From positions 12,018,676-12,082,675 of the forward strand of contig NC_136016.1 in NCBI RefSeq assembly GCF_048128805.1: DNA of 64,000 nucleotides, given 5' to 3'. The notes under the pieces were generated by a model. That model saw only the letters and a list, made by a program, of their open reading frames with translations, had not been told where the DNA came from and searched no databases. Below, piece by piece: positions 1-13,630 of the stretch; positions within the stretch are counted from its first letter, which is position 1; each line of letters starts with the position of its first letter. Source of the stretch: Centroberyx gerrardi (Eukaryota > Chordata > Actinopteri > Beryciformes > Berycidae). Position numbers and translations under genes: made by a program.

Positions 1-756
1 GGTGATCATGGCCTGGAGGTCATAGTTTATCCATCTTTTTATTTACCACTACATCGCTGATTATAGCTGCCTCTCCACCTTGCCCATAACACTAGACCTT
101 TTTTGCACATTAAATGTCAAGCTGCAAGGGTGAGTGAATTGGTCAAGGTGAAAGGGCGAGAAAGAAGAAGTGGAAAGAGGGAGGGGTGAGGAAGAGGAGG
201 AGATGAAGATGGAGATGTAGGCTGGGAGTCACGGAAGCGTGACGTGGAGCGATCGATTGGAGAAGGTCAAACGGAGGGGAAAGCAGTTAGCTCGTTGTTG
301 ATTAGCACTGATAGGCTAACGCCCTGCTAACCCCTCGGCTGCCCTGTGCTGTGTATTTACTGCTGCAGGGCAACAAAAGAGAGTAGCCGAGCTGATGGAT
401 GGCTAGAGCTAGTGAGGAGCCAATGGCTGTCTACCAAGGATTTATATGCCAATTAACGCCTGCGCTGCAAAACCGGGATCATTACAATGTTAAACGTATT
501 GTTTCAGCCACGCTGCCCGCTTCCTTGTTGAATAACACAAACACTGTTAAAGAAATGGGAAAATATCCACCCCTCATCACTGACTCATCTCACTGACTGT
601 CACTTTCTCTGTCTTTCGTATCCTGTTTTCCATCCTTTCACCCCCGACACATTCTATTCCTGCCTCCTTCACCCACCCCCACCTCACCCCCCTCTCTCTA
701 TCCACCCCTATCCAGTGCTCTCTTTCCCTCTCTCTGCCTCTTCTCTCTTTTCCGCC

Positions 757-799
757 GTTGTCATGCCAACTTCCCTGGAGACAGTGTTGTCATGGATAC
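757..799. promoter_or_regulatory. Pair of RFX X-box-like sites
   Basis: GTTGTCATGCCAAC (757-770) and GTTGTCATGGATAC (786-799) lie 29 bp apart start to start. Both resemble the imperfect palindrome bound by RFX factors (model GTTGCCATGGCAAC). The second also resembles the EF-C/MDBP type of site. Binding is inference. Confidence 0.4.
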
Positions 800-993
800 G
801 GAGCGGCAGGGCAGATCAGCTGATGTCTGGTGTCGTTCAGGCATGTGCACAAATCGCCCTCCTATATGTGCGCCGTTTCCCTCCGCTTTCCCAGCGGGGC
901 TTATTTGTGATCCCCTCCAGCTCACATTCTCCTCACACTCTTTCTCTCCTCTGTCTTTTTTTTCCATCCATCGTTCAGTTCAGTCTGTTCTAT

Positions 994-1017
994 CCCCCCC
1001 CCCCCCCCCTCCCCCCC
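994..1017 (+). repeat. Poly-C tract with one T interruption
   Basis: There are 16 C, one T at 1010, then 7 C. The opposite strand is a long G run. Low-complexity sequence inside the myo1d intron. Confidence 0.95.
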
Positions 1018-1216
1018 ACTTTTCTTCTCAGACTCCCACAACTCATGCCCACAGCCACAGTGTGACCACATAGACCCGTGGTTATACACTGAAAATGAAC
1101 TGTGTGCATTGGTAGTTGTGTCATGTAATTATTGCTGGTCACCTAATGGGACTGAGGAGAGAAAAAACACGGCCATCTCAATCTTAACCAGGTGCCGGAA
1201 AGAATACAAAGCATAG

Positions 1217-1398
1217 AACAAAACTAGAGTCCGCCCACTGCAGGTTGCTCCCAAGGTATACAAATTTATTAATGCCTATGCATGTAATCATGAGGCGGAG
1301 CTGATGAAGTGCAAAGAGTTTGAAACATCACATGTATAGGTGTTAATAAATTCACAAATCTTGGGAGCAACGTGCAAGGTGCCGACTCTACTTTTGTT
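1217..1398. mobile_element. Foldback/MITE-like element with long terminal inverted repeats
   Basis: The left arm (about 1217-1289) and the reverse complement of the right arm (about 1327-1398) match over roughly 70 bp with scattered substitutions. Shared blocks are TAGAGTC, GTTGCTCCCAAG, AATTTATTAA and the CCTATGCATGT/CCTATACATGT pair. About 37 bp of unrelated sequence separates the arms. The structure fits a short nonautonomous DNA element with no coding capacity. No clear target-site duplication was identified, so family and exact ends are open. Confidence 0.7.
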
Positions 1399-1867
1399 TT
1401 TTTCAGTGAACATCAATAGCAGGCTGACTGGTGCCCTCACAGCAAGAGAGGCTTCAAGAGAGGCTCCATTTAGTCATGGAGCACAACCCCCCCCCCCTCT
1501 TCCCCCCGCCCAAGTGACCGCTGGGATATGTTACATAACCAACAAGTTGTTCCCATAAGAATAGAATGGGAGGAGCCCTCTGCTCCATCCATATCCTCGT
1601 GACAACCGTGGCACAGAGTGGACCGGACCAGAATGCTCTTGTCAGCGAGCGGCGAGTTCCTGACTGCACATTCGCAACGTGTCCACATCACACGGCCGCT
1701 TGCTCACTCACTCACCCTCTCGCCACAATACACCCGCTGCTGCCGATTTAGCAGCATGACATTTATAAAAGTGAAGAAGGCATCAGTAAACACGTTGTCC
1801 TCCACAAATGCTGCTCTAACCCTCTGGACCAATCAGTAACAAATATGTCACCTTGTTTGGACCTGTA

Positions 1868-2150
1868 ATTGGGCCAATCAGTGTAATTTTGAAAATGCTG
1901 GAACAGAGTTGTGAGATGCATCATTTCCATCATCAAGTTTACTCAAAATCCAATCAGTGGTGTCTGAGATATCACCCATGACACATGGACAAGTGAACAA
2001 GCGATCCAGTGAATGATGTAGCACCACTCTTGGCCTAGTCAGTGTCATTTTGGAAATACTGGCATGCAGTGGTGAGATGCATCATCATCCCCAAGTTTCG
2101 TCAAAATCCAATCAGTGGTGTTTGAGATATTATGTGTGTTGGACGGACGA
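1868..2150 (+). repeat. Two diverged direct copies of a ~117-bp dispersed repeat
   Basis: Copy 1 (about 1868-1984) and copy 2 (about 2033-2150) share GTGAGATGCATCAT, CAAGTTT, TCAAAATCCAATCAGTGGTG and TGAGATAT in the same order. Copy 2 ends in GGACGGACG. That AAGTTT...AAAATCCA..CAGTGGT...GAGATAT...GGACGG pattern is one I associate with abundant dispersed repeats in fish genomes. No coding function is expected. Confidence 0.7.
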
Positions 2151-3792
2151 AGAAGGGAATAGATGGACGGTGACCGATCCATAGTCCTCACTGATTTCAT
2201 TGCGGGGATCAAACATGTCCTGGTGAATGAAGAAAAAAAATGAGACAAGGAAACAAATCACAATGTATCATTACCCAACTCATTAGAACAATGACTCTCG
2301 TTCCAATCAATTAAGCCTTTAATATAAATGTAAATGTAACCGACGCCATGTAATTAACTGTGGGTGGATCGCTACAGACAGAGGCGCGGCTTCGGGCTTT
2401 AATTCACTGTGATTACGGAAGTGTTTGTCGCCGACGGGGAGAGAAGTCACGGGCGTCATGTCGTAGGTAAATAAGCTAGCTGGTTGTTTAGCCCTGGGTA
2501 GCAGCCTGTCTCTCCCTGTCCTCTTCTGATGGAGATGGAGTAAGGATTTGTCTCTGCGCTGCGCTCTGCTGAGTGGGTATTAATGTACCTGACTGCCTGC
2601 CCTCTGGCTGTTTCCTCAGCATACACTGCATGCGCTCTGGCTTAGAGAGACAGATTAAGGGAGAAACAAATGGATAGAACAGTGGAGAAACCTGAGGGAG
2701 GGAATGATGATGAAGGAGAGAGAGTAGAGAGGTAGGCTAAAAGCAAGAGAGATAACTGTAAAAAATGGGGACAGGGAAAAAAGAGAGAGAGAGGGAAATG
2801 GAGAGCTAATGAAACATAAGGCAGAGTTCCAACTCCTAAGCTGTATTTATCTGTGATGTTATTGGTGTCTTCCTGTTGTGCGCACTTTGAAGCCCTGTAA
2901 AGCTGAACAATCCAACCGCAATATTGGGATTCTTCATTCAGTCCAGCTGCTCTCCAGTGGTATGTGGGTTGGGGGCTTTGATTAAAAACCTTCGATTAGT
3001 CCTTTGGGATGCTGATCAATAACTCCTCGCTGCAACCGCGGATTTCAATCTTGGAGGGGAGAAATTCCATATCCCAATAGATACCAGATATTGTCCTTTT
3101 TTTAACAAAGCTTTTCTGACCAGTACAGTACAGTAACAAATTCCCTTAGAGATTTTGTTAATTCTTTTGAATCATACTTTCACACAGATTTATATATATA
3201 TACGCTATGTGATGTTTATATCTAAACCTACAAATACCACAAGTGATTACAATTTTTAGTATGGGTGTCCGTAGTATGAGCCCCAACACTACCCATTAAG
3301 CTACACAGTACTATCATGAATTGTAGTATTCACAGCATTAGATGTCCAATTATTTGTGGGAAAGTTCAACATGAGCAGTGTCTTGTATCATCAAGGTTTT
3401 GCCCTCCCCACTAAAAGGAGAGATCCGCTGAATATGCCAAATTCCCCTGGTTCCCCCCTCTGTACTTCCTAGTTAAATGAGGGATGATGGATTGTAGTCG
3501 GGTGTGAGACCCCAGTGAATTCATGTCCTTTGGGTTGTGCCAACTCAAATGTCCTGGTGTGCGCGTGTGTGTGTGTCTGTATATGTGTTATATTTGTGCG
3601 AAGTTGCTTGTATCTATAGCTATATCATGCGATTGTGTCAATATGTAATATGCTTCTGTCCACACATGCTTGCCCTTGCATCTCTGTGTTTGCGTCTGCA
3701 TCGATACTTATGTTAGTGCGCCTACGTATACTTTGTGTGTACGTGTCTCTGTGTTTATGTGTGTGGGTCCTCTCTCTCTCTCCCTGTCCCAG

Positions 3793-3947
3793 GTGACGGG
3801 GGTGAGTGTGTCTCCTGGGAAGGACCAGCTGGTTGTGTTCCACACCAAGGACAGCAGGGACCTGGTGGTGTGCCTGCAGGGCATGGTGCCCGCCACCGAG
3901 AGCCGCATCGGGGAGCTGGTTGGCACCCTGCTTAGCCACTTCAAAAG
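3793..3947 (+). CDS. myo1d: myo1d penultimate coding exon
   Basis: Acceptor TGTCCCAG at 3785-3792, donor AAAAG|GTAAGG at 3947/3948. The exon starts in phase 0 and encodes 51 residues plus two bases of a serine codon, all from the TH1 tail. Confidence 0.92.
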
Positions 3948-6930
3948 GTAAGGAGAGAGGGAGCAGCAGGCAACAAGTGGTGGGCTGGATGGGTTTGACA
4001 GAAAGCATTTAATCAATTACTAATTTATCTGCCTTAATGTTGCCCTCTGTTTGTGTTCTATATTTGCTTTTAAGTTTAGGCTGTTAATGACATCTTGCCA
4101 GAGACTACAGATGAAAACTAGACTTTTAGGAAAACTCTGGCATATTTAAATACATTTTTATTGCTATTATTGTCCCTGTCAAATAAACCAGTAGAATAAA
4201 TATAGTGAAAAGGAGACCTGGAGGTAGATAGAGAGATGATTGGCTTGTCCTTGTGGGCAGGCAGTGTTTTGTGGGTGTATGTGTGTCTGTGTATCATTGT
4301 GTGGGTTTTTTTTAGTAGAGAGACAATATAAAGATATTATTACTCTGGGCCTCCCCATCATTGTGAGACTATCCTGTACTAGTAGTGCAGGTCCAGATTT
4401 GTTGGTTTGACTCAGATGACCTTGATTAAGATGGAGGCCACTTCCGTTTGTCTCCTCAGCAAAAATCAGCACTTGTATTAATCAGCCATTTGTCCCCAGT
4501 TGAAACCCAAAGTCATAATTTGAGTTACTGTCATTAAATCCAACATTAGCCTTCTACTATTGGACCAGATATATGCTATTGACTTAAATGGGGATTATTG
4601 TAAAGTTTACTACCTTGTGTCTCTTTCTTTATCAGTAGATAATCCACACTGATGATTATCGCCCATTGTACCTTCTGTGGTCCAGATGTACTTGACTTTT
4701 TTACATTTTCTTATCCAGAGTAAATAAGATGGTATGGGGATTCAGTGCCTTGCTCAAGGACACTTGACAGCATGTCAGTCTCTCTAACTACAAGGAGAAG
4801 CCCATCACACAGTGTCATCTCTTTTTTCATTCTCAAATTTATTTTTCGATTCTCTTCCATACGAGGGAGGACAGTGATGGTTAAACATGGGTTTGAAATG
4901 TAGTTTGAAGGTATGAGAGATCTGTGAATGCTGGTTTTATTTCTTCAACTTTAGGAGTGGAAAAGCTCTTTATCATTCCTTCCTTCAACTAAGTTCAGTT
5001 CCGTGATTTACCAGAATACTGTGACAAATCCAGCTGTGGTACACTCACAGCAACCTCCATCGTCTCATGTTCATTTCATTTGAGCTCATGGCTGTCTTTA
5101 TTATATTCTAAAGGCTATGTAAAGAATGTCAAACTTGTAAATTAAATCCCTGGACCGTGCAGTCGCTTGCTCTAACCCTTCAATTCATCGAGGTTCATTT
5201 CAGGACAGCCCACAATATAATGTAAAGCTAGTATCGCTTTCCTCTCCTGTCTTCTGTGTAAGAGAATCCTAGAATCTATAACTAGAATAGATAAATAAAA
5301 CATTTAAGACACTGGAGACACATTAAGGATACTCAAGCATTCTATTTATAAGTTGGTAATGACCATATCCAGCTGAATATTCAGTTAATATTCAGGATAT
5401 TCTGTTTTGTTCTGTTGTTCAGTACACAGTAATATTTCTGATTAGGATATTAATGTGCGTATTAGTATGACTATAACTAGGACATGAGCTAGTGTTGAGA
5501 ATACGCTGTTCCTGTAAATGCGCTCAGTATCTCTTCCTTCAACTCTATTCATTTAATTCGGTACAGTTCACATCAGTTCAGTTCAGTTGAGGTGACTCTT
5601 CTGAGTATTTACTGCAGAGGCTGGTTCTGCTTGTCTTTCCTCCTTCCTATGAGGAGAATGCACACTGATGGCAACCACCCACCGTCCCACGCAGCAGATC
5701 AGAAGTTCAGTTCTCCTCAGTTCACTCTTACCTGTTTTAGCACAATGACATTCTGTTGCAAGCAGCTGGTTATTGTGTTGTATCACTCTATTTAGCTAAT
5801 GTTAACTAGTATTCATTACCCATCCTTAGGAGCAGTTCCTACAGGGTTAGCTGCTCCTGCACAGTGGCAGGAATGGACATTGTTGAACTGAGGACTCAAC
5901 CAGGAACCTTTTGACTCCGAGGCGCTAACTGCCTGTCCACCTACTGCCCAATCAGTGGGAGATTTGCACAGTGTTGGCAAGAGGAATTGTGAGGGGGGAA
6001 ATTGTTGTTTCCTCCATAAAATCTATCGTTAATAAGGGGAGTGCATGCCAAAACTTGTGCAAACAAAAGTGATACATCAACTTTCATTCCCCTTTCCTCC
6101 TGTGTTTTAATCCCAGGAGAGGACAGCACATTTTGTTGCATTGTCACCTTATCTAACAGTGCAGCGCACACACATACAGTATGACACTGTCTCCAAAACT
6201 GCATACTGTGTCCACTGTAGATCAGGGTCAGAAATTAACTAGGGCACGGTGCAACAATGCTCTTGAAAGTTCCTAAAATGTCCATGAACTGAAAAAGCAG
6301 GGGACAAAAAATGCCCCTGATAATAAGAGTACCCTGTTTTAGCATTTCACCTTGTTCATATTATATGTGTTGATTTGTCAAAACTTCATGAGTGAATACG
6401 CCTACTGTCCCCCATGGGCCACCGTAGATGATTTGTCATTTTGCCAATATGCACAACATTATTTCATAGTTGAATAAAATTTCCCTGATAAGGATCAAAA
6501 TTCCCCTAAAATCAGATCAAGAGGGCAAAAAATACCTTCTGGAAAAAAAGTAGTTGATTTCTTACCCTGCTGTATATAACTTTATACACTTAATACAGTG
6601 ATAGCCACTTTTGCATTAAAATTATATCATTCATGTTATGGTTGGCCTTTTCAGTCATTTTGATAAGTTTATATTTCTGTTGCTATGATTGCTGCTTTGA
6701 TAAAGCATGTTTTTAGATTACTACAGATACCCATTTCTCTTGTGATTGAAACAACTCATCCACAGCATAGTGTGGCACAGGTATTGATTTGTGTGTCTGT
6801 GTTTGTCTCTCTTTCTGTTTGTGTTTGTGTGTGTGAGAGGGAGACAGATACAGAGAGAGAGTGAGAATGTGAGTGTGCGCATGTGCACAGATGTGGCTGC
6901 ATCTGCTTATTGGGGTGTGCTTGCGTGTGT

Positions 6931-6974
<44 letters not shown>

Positions 6975-8119
6975 CTTTGCCTGTGTGTGAGGGAGGTGTG
7001 CACGTACTTGATCATTGCCATTCTATGATGCTATCTCGTTCCATTGTGGAGCCCATTGCTCTGTGGGTGTCAGGCTGAGAAAGGCCTCCACTGGGCCTCG
7101 CTTAATGACTCTCCATGTGCTCCCCATGCCGACCCATCCATCACTGTGCAACATTGACAGAACAAAGGACACACCGGCACGGGCAATGGCGCGTGCACGT
7201 GTGTGTACGCTTGACTGCATGAAAATGTACGTGTGTATTGCAACCATTGTGTGTATGTCTGTGTCTGTGTGTGCATACATGCCTATGTACTGTATATCTG
7301 TACACATTTGAGAATATGTGCACTTGACTGCATGACAATGTGTATGTGCAGACACACATGCATTCCTGAAATGCATGTGTGTGCATGTGCATGTGATCTT
7401 TTGCATGCTGCGTCCCCCTCTGCAGCTCCCTGTAGATGTGGCTTTAACCTTTATCTCTCCTTCAGCACGCTGCACAGTGCACAACACACACAATAGTGAG
7501 CAGAGAGAGGGGCAGCTTACAGCCGCACACACAGGGAGCCTGTGTCAAAGCAACACTCTTTATCCTCCTCAAAGTGACAGCAAGGCCAAAACAGAATGAC
7601 ACTGCCTCCGAGACTAAACCCTCTTCCCCCCAGTGCCTGTGTCTAGACTCGACTTTCAATAGGCGCTGTTTGTTTTTGACAGAGTTTCCAAATCTGCTTG
7701 GCTTTAAGCTTTTATGTCATTATGATTTTTGATTTTGCTGAAGACTGAAGTGCTTTTTATTTTGAGATAGTGTCAACGCTGGCATATTCCAGAGAGGAGA
7801 TAGCAGAAACTTCTTGATACCGCACCAAGTTGCCTCAAATAGAAGTGATTCCGAGAATTCGGCAACACATACTTAAGAAGATAACCCTCTTATCTGCTAT
7901 GACGCACCAGTTGTCTAGAGAAATTCACAAATACTCCCGTCCTCGTTTTGCATAAAAAGGAAACGGATTAGATTCCCATGCCTTCAACCTCCCTCCTCCC
8001 TCCCTCCTTCCTTTGCCCCTCTCTCCCTCTCATCCCTTTTTTCCTGGTTCCTATTTTTGACTACATCCCCTTTGTACTGATCTCAGTCTCTCACCGCAAC
8101 CCCCCTTCTCTCCATTTCC

Positions 8120-8196
<77 letters not shown>

Positions 8197-8344
8197 CCTC
8201 CCTCCCTCCCCTTTTCTCCCTTGGCTCCCCCTCCTCCATTTCAGGAGAGGAGGCAATGAAATATTTAAGGCTGTGCTGCTGTTGAGGCCTATATTTAGAT
8301 GGGCCAGACCTCTCTCTCTCTCTCTCTCTCCCCCCCTCCCCTCT

Positions 8345-8375
<31 letters not shown>

Positions 8376-11300
8376 ATGTGTTGACATGCTCCCCACGCAG
8401 CAGCTACTGCAGCACTCTCACCCTCGAATGCCAGGGTAGGAGAGCAGAGACACCCCACATCTGTCACACATAAACACTCTGCAAAGTCAACGATGAAATC
8501 AGCCGATCCAAGCGGTTGCACGGCTCTAGATTGCACCCCACACTTTCTGTACCTCGATGTGCTTCACCATACACCTGCCTGTATTGATTAGTTCTCCTCT
8601 CCTCCTTTCTTTTTGTTGTTCCCTTTCTCTCCTTCCTTTTTTCCTTTCGCTTTGTGTCTCTCTGTCTTTCTCTCTCCACAAATCAGATTCCTGCACTCAT
8701 TTGATTGCCTAGTCACATACCCATATGCAGGCTTATGTGCTTTTTTTGAGCAATATGCATATGAACATTCACACAGTGCACTTTTACATATACACACCAT
8801 CATTTCTCACACACACACACACGTATAATATACATATACATTTCTAACGTACCCACCTCCCTCCCCCCAGTGCTAATCACCTTCTCTGTTGCTGGTCAGC
8901 TTGGCATGGTAAATAGAGCTATATATGGATTATTATCAGCACTCTGGACCCAAACATTCTGCTAAGTACCCACTCAGGCTCACAGTAGGCATTTCTTTCT
9001 AACAATTTCCCATAATTCTTTGTGGTTTATGCTCAAGTCTCCCTCTACATGTTTGGACTGAAAGGGAGGAGTCAAAAAACATGATTCAAAGACATCTACA
9101 GCCACTTTGATAGTTTTCCAACCAAATGCTGATCTCCTATATCGCATGCTGCCACTGATTCCATGAATTTCTTTACATTGGGAATGTCTGCAGTCTTGAC
9201 ATTGCGCCTCCCTCGTTTCTTTGTGATCGCTGTTGTGTGAGCTGTTGGGAACTGGTTCTTGGAAATGCGCTGTGGTAGAAGGGTGTATTTGAAGAGGCAC
9301 TGTCAACAGCATCCCACAATTTTCAAGCATTTAGAAGTGTCTACAGTGGTGATGCTGCTCAACTCCTCCTTGGTCTTTAGTCCTAGACTGTATAGGCAGA
9401 AAATATTGGGCCTTGCACTGGCAGATGTACACATCATACACATCTTTGTTCTATACGACGGTTAAATAGGATAAGATGGTTAAATAGTAAACAAACTGAA
9501 AAAAACCTGGTCATCCTTTGAATATTGTAAGTCAAGGAACAACGGCAGGTAAGGCAGGTAATTACAGGACAGCGTTATCCTAAACGTATGACAAGTAGCC
9601 ATCTGACCAGAAGGTTGCCAGTTTTAAAATGACTAGGTGTGATTGGGGCTTCATAGATAAAATACCAATTCATATGAATGTGCAGCTATCAGACCCCAGT
9701 GTTTTTGGGTTTTTGAAATTAACAAGTCCCAATATCTCCAAATACCATAGCTTACATGGCCACTTACAATTTTGCTAGAATTTTTTTTCCTCTAGCATTA
9801 TAGTATTGTTTCCGACAGTATTATAGCATTGTCAGCAGCTCATAAGTAGACATTTTATTCCTTATTGGTACAAAAATTAAAATGTCCTTTTGCAACAAAC
9901 AACACTTGTCACCAAAATTGTTCCCGTTTTAATGTTGAGCGTTAGTTTTGCAATCTAATTGCTTATATAATTTGCATATGCTAATGTGAGATTAATTATT
10001 CATGATTTAGTAAATAAAAATGCTATTTTCCCAATTATTTACGGTACATCTCAGATGAATATGATATTTTAATAGTATAACAGTTAACAACCTACCCCCA
10101 TCCCCCACCCCGCAAAAAATTACTTCAACTATGATTTCTGATTTTGTACAAATCCTCCACTGACGCTGCATCATTATGGACTTACTGTGCCTCAAGCGCC
10201 ACCTCTGGCCAGTCTGTGAGTGGTTTCCCTTCTGCTACAGCCTCTTTGAAGACGCTTAGAGGAAGACTCAGGTTGTACTGGGTAGATCTCAGGTGTAACA
10301 CCCAATGCATATAAATGACTTGTGACTTCAATTTGAACCTGCATATGTTTTTTTGTTTGCTTTTTTAAATTTTCCTACATTTCTGCGTGATTGTTTCTCA
10401 CTCATTGCCGCATCATGCCATCCCCTCTGGTTCACACCATCGCTGCTGAGTTCTTATAAAAATAGCTCGGTGTTGAATAATTCATCCAGAACCTCAATTC
10501 TCACAAGTGGTAAACTGCAGTTTAAGGAAAATTGAACTCCACTGAACGCAACACAACTCATCATACTTCTGCAAAAATGCTTACTTACTACTTACAAGCA
10601 AATACCTGGAATATTTTTGACAGGTATTTGCTTAATCTGTATCAGATCTGTTTAGACCTCGTTAGGGTTGTGCAACAGTATATCATTTACATCCAGATTG
10701 CACATCCTCTCTCTCTCTCTGTCTCTGTCTCTGTCTTTGTGTGTGTGTGTGTGTCATGACTCATGACCTAATGACAACGTTCCTTTGTGACGGATACTTG
10801 TAAGTCCCCAGTACACATAATCTCTCTCTTCCTGTCATTGTAGTAGCTGTGTTGTGTAAGCAGTTAGAATTGGTTTCTTGGAAAAGCAGGAGGGTTTCTG
10901 TGGCAACAGCTTGCCTTGGCTGCACCGGCTGCTACCGCCGCTGCCGATGTCCACAGTGACTAATGAAAAACCTGCACAGTAGATTGATAATGGGGAGTGT
11001 GGGGGCTTGGGAGGGGGAGTGAGGGTTGTTGGGGGGGGAGAGGGGTTGGAGGGAGATGCTTGTGTAAAGGGCTCAAGGATGGCTCTCTATCTCTCTCCAT
11101 CTCCCTCTCACTTCTTCCTACTCTCTACTCTCTTTCTTTCTTTCTTTCCTTTGTTCTCTCCCCCATCTCTCCTTCTCCCACCGTCTGTCTCTCCCTCCGC
11201 AGCAGTTATTGACAGGAGTTTGTTAACCCCTGCCTGCAGTCCTCTCTCCTGTGTGTCGGCGCTTGGAGGGGATTGATGGTTTTATTCCGGGGCTTTAAGC

Positions 11301-11700
11301 CTATAATGAGAAGGAAGGCATCATTCTCTTTCTTTGTCTCTCTCTCTCTCTGTCTCTTGAATTCAAATACGCTTTATTGGCAGGACGAGGCAATTTGTAT
11401 TGCAAGAGTATAATCAGCAACAATAAACAAACAATAATCACATTAGGAAATCAAATCAATTATTTCAACAGTGGATACTGTGCACCAGCAATTATATGTT
11501 CATGTTAATTCAGATAAATATATACAGTCAATTGTTGATAATTAGAAAAGTCTAGAGTAGCAGAGTCCAACAGTTTGGTCTGTTTTCCCTCTGTCTCTGT
11601 GACAGCTGTTTGTGGATTTACCTGCCCCATGTCTGTCTTCAAGCGTGGTTCTTTTCATTCATACTTTCTCTCTCTTACCTTCGCTCTTCTCTAACCTCTA

Positions 11701-11745
<45 letters not shown>

Positions 11746-13450
11746 CCCCCACCCACCCCCTCCGATCTCTCATCCCTCCCCTACCATATGAGTCAGCAGT
11801 AGCATGGCAGTCCATCGCCCTCCATTGATCTGATAGAGTGATGCGGTCACATTGTGTTGCTGCCCTTGCTCCTGCCCCTGGCCTGAAGTGAGAGAGTCAG
11901 GAACAGTGGAAGGAGGAGAAGGAGGGAGGGAGGTGAGGTAGTTTGAATGTGAGAGAGGGAGAAGAGGATAAAGGGAAGGAGCAGAAAGAGAGACGGGGAC
12001 CTTGGGGATCTCTAGGACAGAGGTGCAGCCAGAGACTGCAAACCATGCAAAGGGGATCAAGTGAAAAATAATGAGGAAAAGGAAGGAGGAGAAAGAGAGA
12101 GAGATGTAGAGAGGATGTTGAGTGTGAAAAAGAAGCGCAGTCGTATTGATCTGCCAGTGTCATGTCTTATTTACTGGTGTGGTCCTCTCGCACGTCGATC
12201 AGGTAACCAATCAGGGATCGCATTAGTGTGCAATGCAAGCCATCGTCATCAGACTCTTACTTCAGCATGTTGGCGTCAAAATGCTTTGTTCATTATTTTC
12301 CACTCCTTTAACAGTTGTTGACTAATATGGATTTTTTCAACCAAGGTTTTTTATGAGCAGCATTATCTTTCTGTTCCATGCTGAAATTTCACTCATTCTG
12401 TTTGGAGGAAATTACAATTTTAAGTTAAGTGTTTTTTTGAGAAATCAGATCTGTTGCTATGTGTGTTTTAGTTGCACCTATACAGCGAGTCATGAATATA
12501 AAAAAAAAAAAAAAAAAAAATGCTGTTGGTGAATAAATGTGCCATACTGCACTTTCTGCTATATCTGGAGATGGCATTATCATCATTACTGATAGCAAGA
12601 AAGAGAAAGGGAGGAAGAGAGAGGGTGGCAGAGAGAATGAGAAAGAAAGAGAGAGGGAGGAAACGAGAGAGAGAAAGCCAAGCTGCCTTTGTCTCCCCCA
12701 TCAAGGTCACCCTTTCTGCTGAATCAAATATTTCAGACTGAAAGAAGTGGGCTTCGCTCCTTCCCTCCTTCTCTCCATCCCTCCCTCTTGCTCTCTCCCT
12801 CTCCGTCTATCACCCTCCCACTTCTGCTCCTCCCCCTCCCCCTCTTGTTTTTCAGCTCACATTCCACCTCTCCTCCTCCCCCTCCTCTCCCTCCCTCCTT
12901 TCTGGGGCGCTGCGGATGCAGTTCCCATGGCAACCATTGGATCCATGTTTGTCTGATACGTGATCCATTAATAACCCTGCTGGCTGAAAATAATAACGGC
13001 ACATCTCCTCTCGGACCACAGACAGAGGGATGGAGCGGGGGACAGAGAGAGAGAGAGAAGGGCCATGCTAACAGAATCATATAGATGGGATTTACAGCAT
13101 AGGACAGGAATCCATAAAGAGTGAGATATAAAGATGTGAAAGTGAGTGATATTACAGAGGATGGAGTGTGTCAGTGTCAGAGAAAAGGAGTTTAATCAGC
13201 CCAAGCCTTTATTTTAACACACATCTCTCTGCTTTCCTGTACGGACAATAGTCATTTTCCTCAATGGAAAAATTTGCAGCCAAAGTCATCAAAGTGTCTT
13301 CAAGGAAGAGAATGTATCTGCATAGTCGTTATATAACTTCCAGTTCCCAAAGTGGAATTTCAAGCATGTGAGTGCATTCATTCTCTTTCACACATATAGG
13401 ACACGTGAGCTGCAGTCAGTACACACACACACACACACACACAGACATAC

Positions 13451-13489
<39 letters not shown>

Positions 13490-13551
13490 CCAATGTTTTC
13501 TATGGACACAGATGGTCAAGGAGACATACAAAAACAAACATTCTCTCTCTC

Positions 13552-13630
<79 letters not shown>

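Larger units (their letters stand above)
1..3792 (+). other. myo1d: myo1d intron, 3' part (no exon recognised)
   Basis: No myosin exon is recognisable upstream of the acceptor at 3791-3792, so this is read as the downstream part of the intron before the penultimate coding exon. It holds a pair of X-box-like motifs (757-799), a poly-C run (994-1017), a foldback element (1217-1398) and a diverged duplication (1868-2150). About 2260-3550 shows nothing I can name. Open frames here have no recognisable protein character. Confidence 0.7.

Noticed and set aside
3625..4008. 127-codon minus-strand open frame
   Set aside because: Antisense of the myo1d exon at 3793-3947 and flanking intron.
7023..7532. 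169-codon minus-strand open frame
   Set aside because: His/Thr/Cys-rich product of GT-rich DNA, with no recognisable family.
8120..8536. 138-codon Arg/Glu-rich open frame
   Set aside because: Reverse translation of the TC microsatellites.
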